Origin: Conexivisphaerales archaeon
GTDB lineage: Archaea; Thermoproteota; Nitrososphaeria; Conexivisphaerales; DTJL01
Direction: 5' to 3'
Length of the DNA: 64,000 nucleotides
Assembly (NCBI GenBank): GCA_038728585.1
Contig: JAVYTR010000006.1
Coordinates: 42,733 to 106,732, forward strand
Made by a program: the position numbers and the translations under genes. The notes beneath the pieces were generated by a model. That model ran no database searches, was not told where the DNA came from, and saw only the letters and a program-made list of their open reading frames with translations. Positions 63,178 through 64,000 of the stretch are shown in pieces. Numbering within the stretch: position 1 is the stretch's first letter; every line of letters starts with the position of its first letter.

Positions 63178-63414
63178 TCATCCGTCAAGCTCTGTTCCAA
63201 GCGTTTCTGCTCCTGTATCTACACCACCGGTGTCAGGACCGGATTGCGCTCCGTACTGACCGGTAAATTCGCCGTTCTGGACTACATTGTCATTTGCAGG
63301 TGCAGGAGAGCTAATGCTGGGGGTCTGAGCCGAAACTACGTGAGTGGCAAGCAGAAAACCAAAGATAATGGTTGTTGAGATTGCAAGGAGTATCAGAGCA
63401 TACCCATACTTCAT
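63178..63414 (-). CDS. Small exported protein
   Basis: A short protein with an N-terminal signal peptide (MKYGYALILLAISTTII and a cleavage-like VSAQT) and a Gly/Ala/Thr/Asp-rich mature part of about 45 residues without cysteines. The open frame begins at 63474, but ATG at 63412-63414 places the signal peptide at the N-terminus. Upstream is an ATTTAT/ATAAAT inverted repeat (63474-63489). Unknown function. Confidence 0.55.
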   Translation of the reverse strand: MKYGYALILLAISTTIIFGFLLATHVVSAQTPSISSPAPANDNVVQNGEFTGQYGAQSGPDTGGVDTGAETLGTELDG

Positions 63415-63565
63415 TTCAGACCATTCACCTCCGTAACCAAGTCTCTGCATAGTTATTTCAATTAATTGGTGCATTTATCTAAATAAATCAATAAAAGGGA
63501 ACTAGCAGTCATAATTTTGACAAGTGTACCAGAAGTTTTAAAATGAAGTCCTAGTAAAGATCAAA

Positions 63566-64000
63566 GTGAATTTGAGAGATTCCAAGAAGTATCTGGTTTT
63601 AGTGTCAGCAATAGCACTGGTAGTTCTTGTCGTTTCTTCGTCCTTTCTACGTCCTGAGCTTGAGAGATACCTTACTTCTGCGTACAGCGCCATTGAAAAT
63701 GTCATGAATTTTCAGAGGCATGAAGATGACAACACCCCGCTCCGAATAGCTGTTGTTAAACCTGTATTCACGACTACCGCGTATTCTTCCTACTATACTT
63801 TCTTCCAAAAATACGCACATCACAAAGGGGTTGTTAGAGGACCTGATTTGGCCCTCCTGAATACAAGTGTCGTTGATGGATGGGGATGGAGCACTGGGCT
63901 TGTCGATTTCATCAAGTCAGACTACGCAAGACAGCAGGGATTCAACGTGACAAAAAATGCCTTTCTTCTTACAGATATAAATATAACAGAAGGGGCTCTT
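63566..64000 (+). CDS. Exported or membrane-anchored protein, 3' truncated by window edge
   Basis: A frame open from GTG 63566 to the window end (145 residues so far). The N-terminus has a TM/signal segment (KKYLVLVSAIALVVLVVSSS, residues 7-26), followed by an extracellular part with IAVVKPVFTTTAYSSYYTFF and potential N-glycosylation sites (NTS, NVT, NIT). A TATA-like TTTTAAAAT lies at about 63536-63544. No family is recognised. Confidence 0.65.
   Translation, partial: MNLRDSKKYLVLVSAIALVVLVVSSSFLRPELERYLTSAYSAIENVMNFQRHEDDNTPLRIAVVKPVFTTTAYSSYYTFFQKYAHHKGVVRGPDLALLNTSVVDGWGWSTGLVDFIKSDYARQQGFNVTKNAFLLTDINITEGAL

Noticed and set aside
1..64000. CRISPR arrays or defence islands
   Set aside because: No regularly spaced repeats of 24-40 bases and no cas or known defence gene set were seen.

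Overview
The window is archaeal and most likely from the TACK group, probably a Nitrososphaerota/Thaumarchaeota-type lineage that is not obviously an ammonia oxidiser. Supporting genes are eS30, Nop5 plus fibrillarin, deoxyhypusine synthase, an Sm-like protein, RIO2 kinase, an NEMF/Rqc2-type protein, RadA plus a RadB-like paralogue, AsnRS, archaeal TrpRS and archaellin-type pilins. Many genes start with TTG or GTG and have a TATA box 25-40 bases upstream, as expected for archaeal, often leaderless, transcripts. The lineage call is inference; no rRNA is present.

Layout. 0-6.1 kb is accessory: the end of an archaeal ATPase, an orphan TnpB, an HxlR regulator divergent from a secreted Asp-box protein, and a decayed TnpB. 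6.1-15.8 kb holds a DRG GTPase, an M32 carboxypeptidase, a three-gene SPFH/zinc-ribbon cassette resembling bacterial Psp/YdjFGHI-type envelope-stress systems, a surface protein, TrpRS, an M24 peptidase and a membrane protein. 16-23 kb contains a divergent pilin pair present twice in opposite orientation. The copies share a perfect promoter palindrome, and one of the four pilins is a decayed pseudogene. Between the copies lie a TetR regulator, deoxyhypusine synthase, an adenylate-cyclase/TPR protein and a tRNA with a CAU anticodon.

23-36 kb is mostly envelope and accessory function: a V4R protein, an ABC exporter operon with its own regulator, an MFS transporter, a membrane-anchored phosphoesterase, a MEDS protein, a penicillin-acylase-type hydrolase, an orphan sugar-type ABC ATPase and a DUF4143 ATPase. 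36.3-37 kb has another TnpB relic, followed by uS10. 37.6-43.4 kb has a UPF0182 protein with a small membrane partner, S-adenosylhomocysteine hydrolase and two coupled peroxiredoxins. 43.4-45.1 kb is gene-poor with a ChrB-domain gene and hairpins resembling an IS200/IS605 remnant.

45.1-61.8 kb is a dense informational block: eS30-Nop5-fibrillarin; RadA interrupted by an intein; AsnRS; a ThiI-like protein with an altered PP-loop; an overlapping operon of CBS, Mut7-C, AMMECR1 and glycosyltransferase genes; Rqc2; an EMC6-like membrane protein overlapping genes on both sides; RadB plus a coupled acidic-tailed protein; Sm-like protein; RIO2; CTP synthase; and a PhoU regulator. The last 2 kb has a two-domain winged-helix regulator with a three-TM partner, a small exported protein and the start of an unknown exported protein cut by the window edge.
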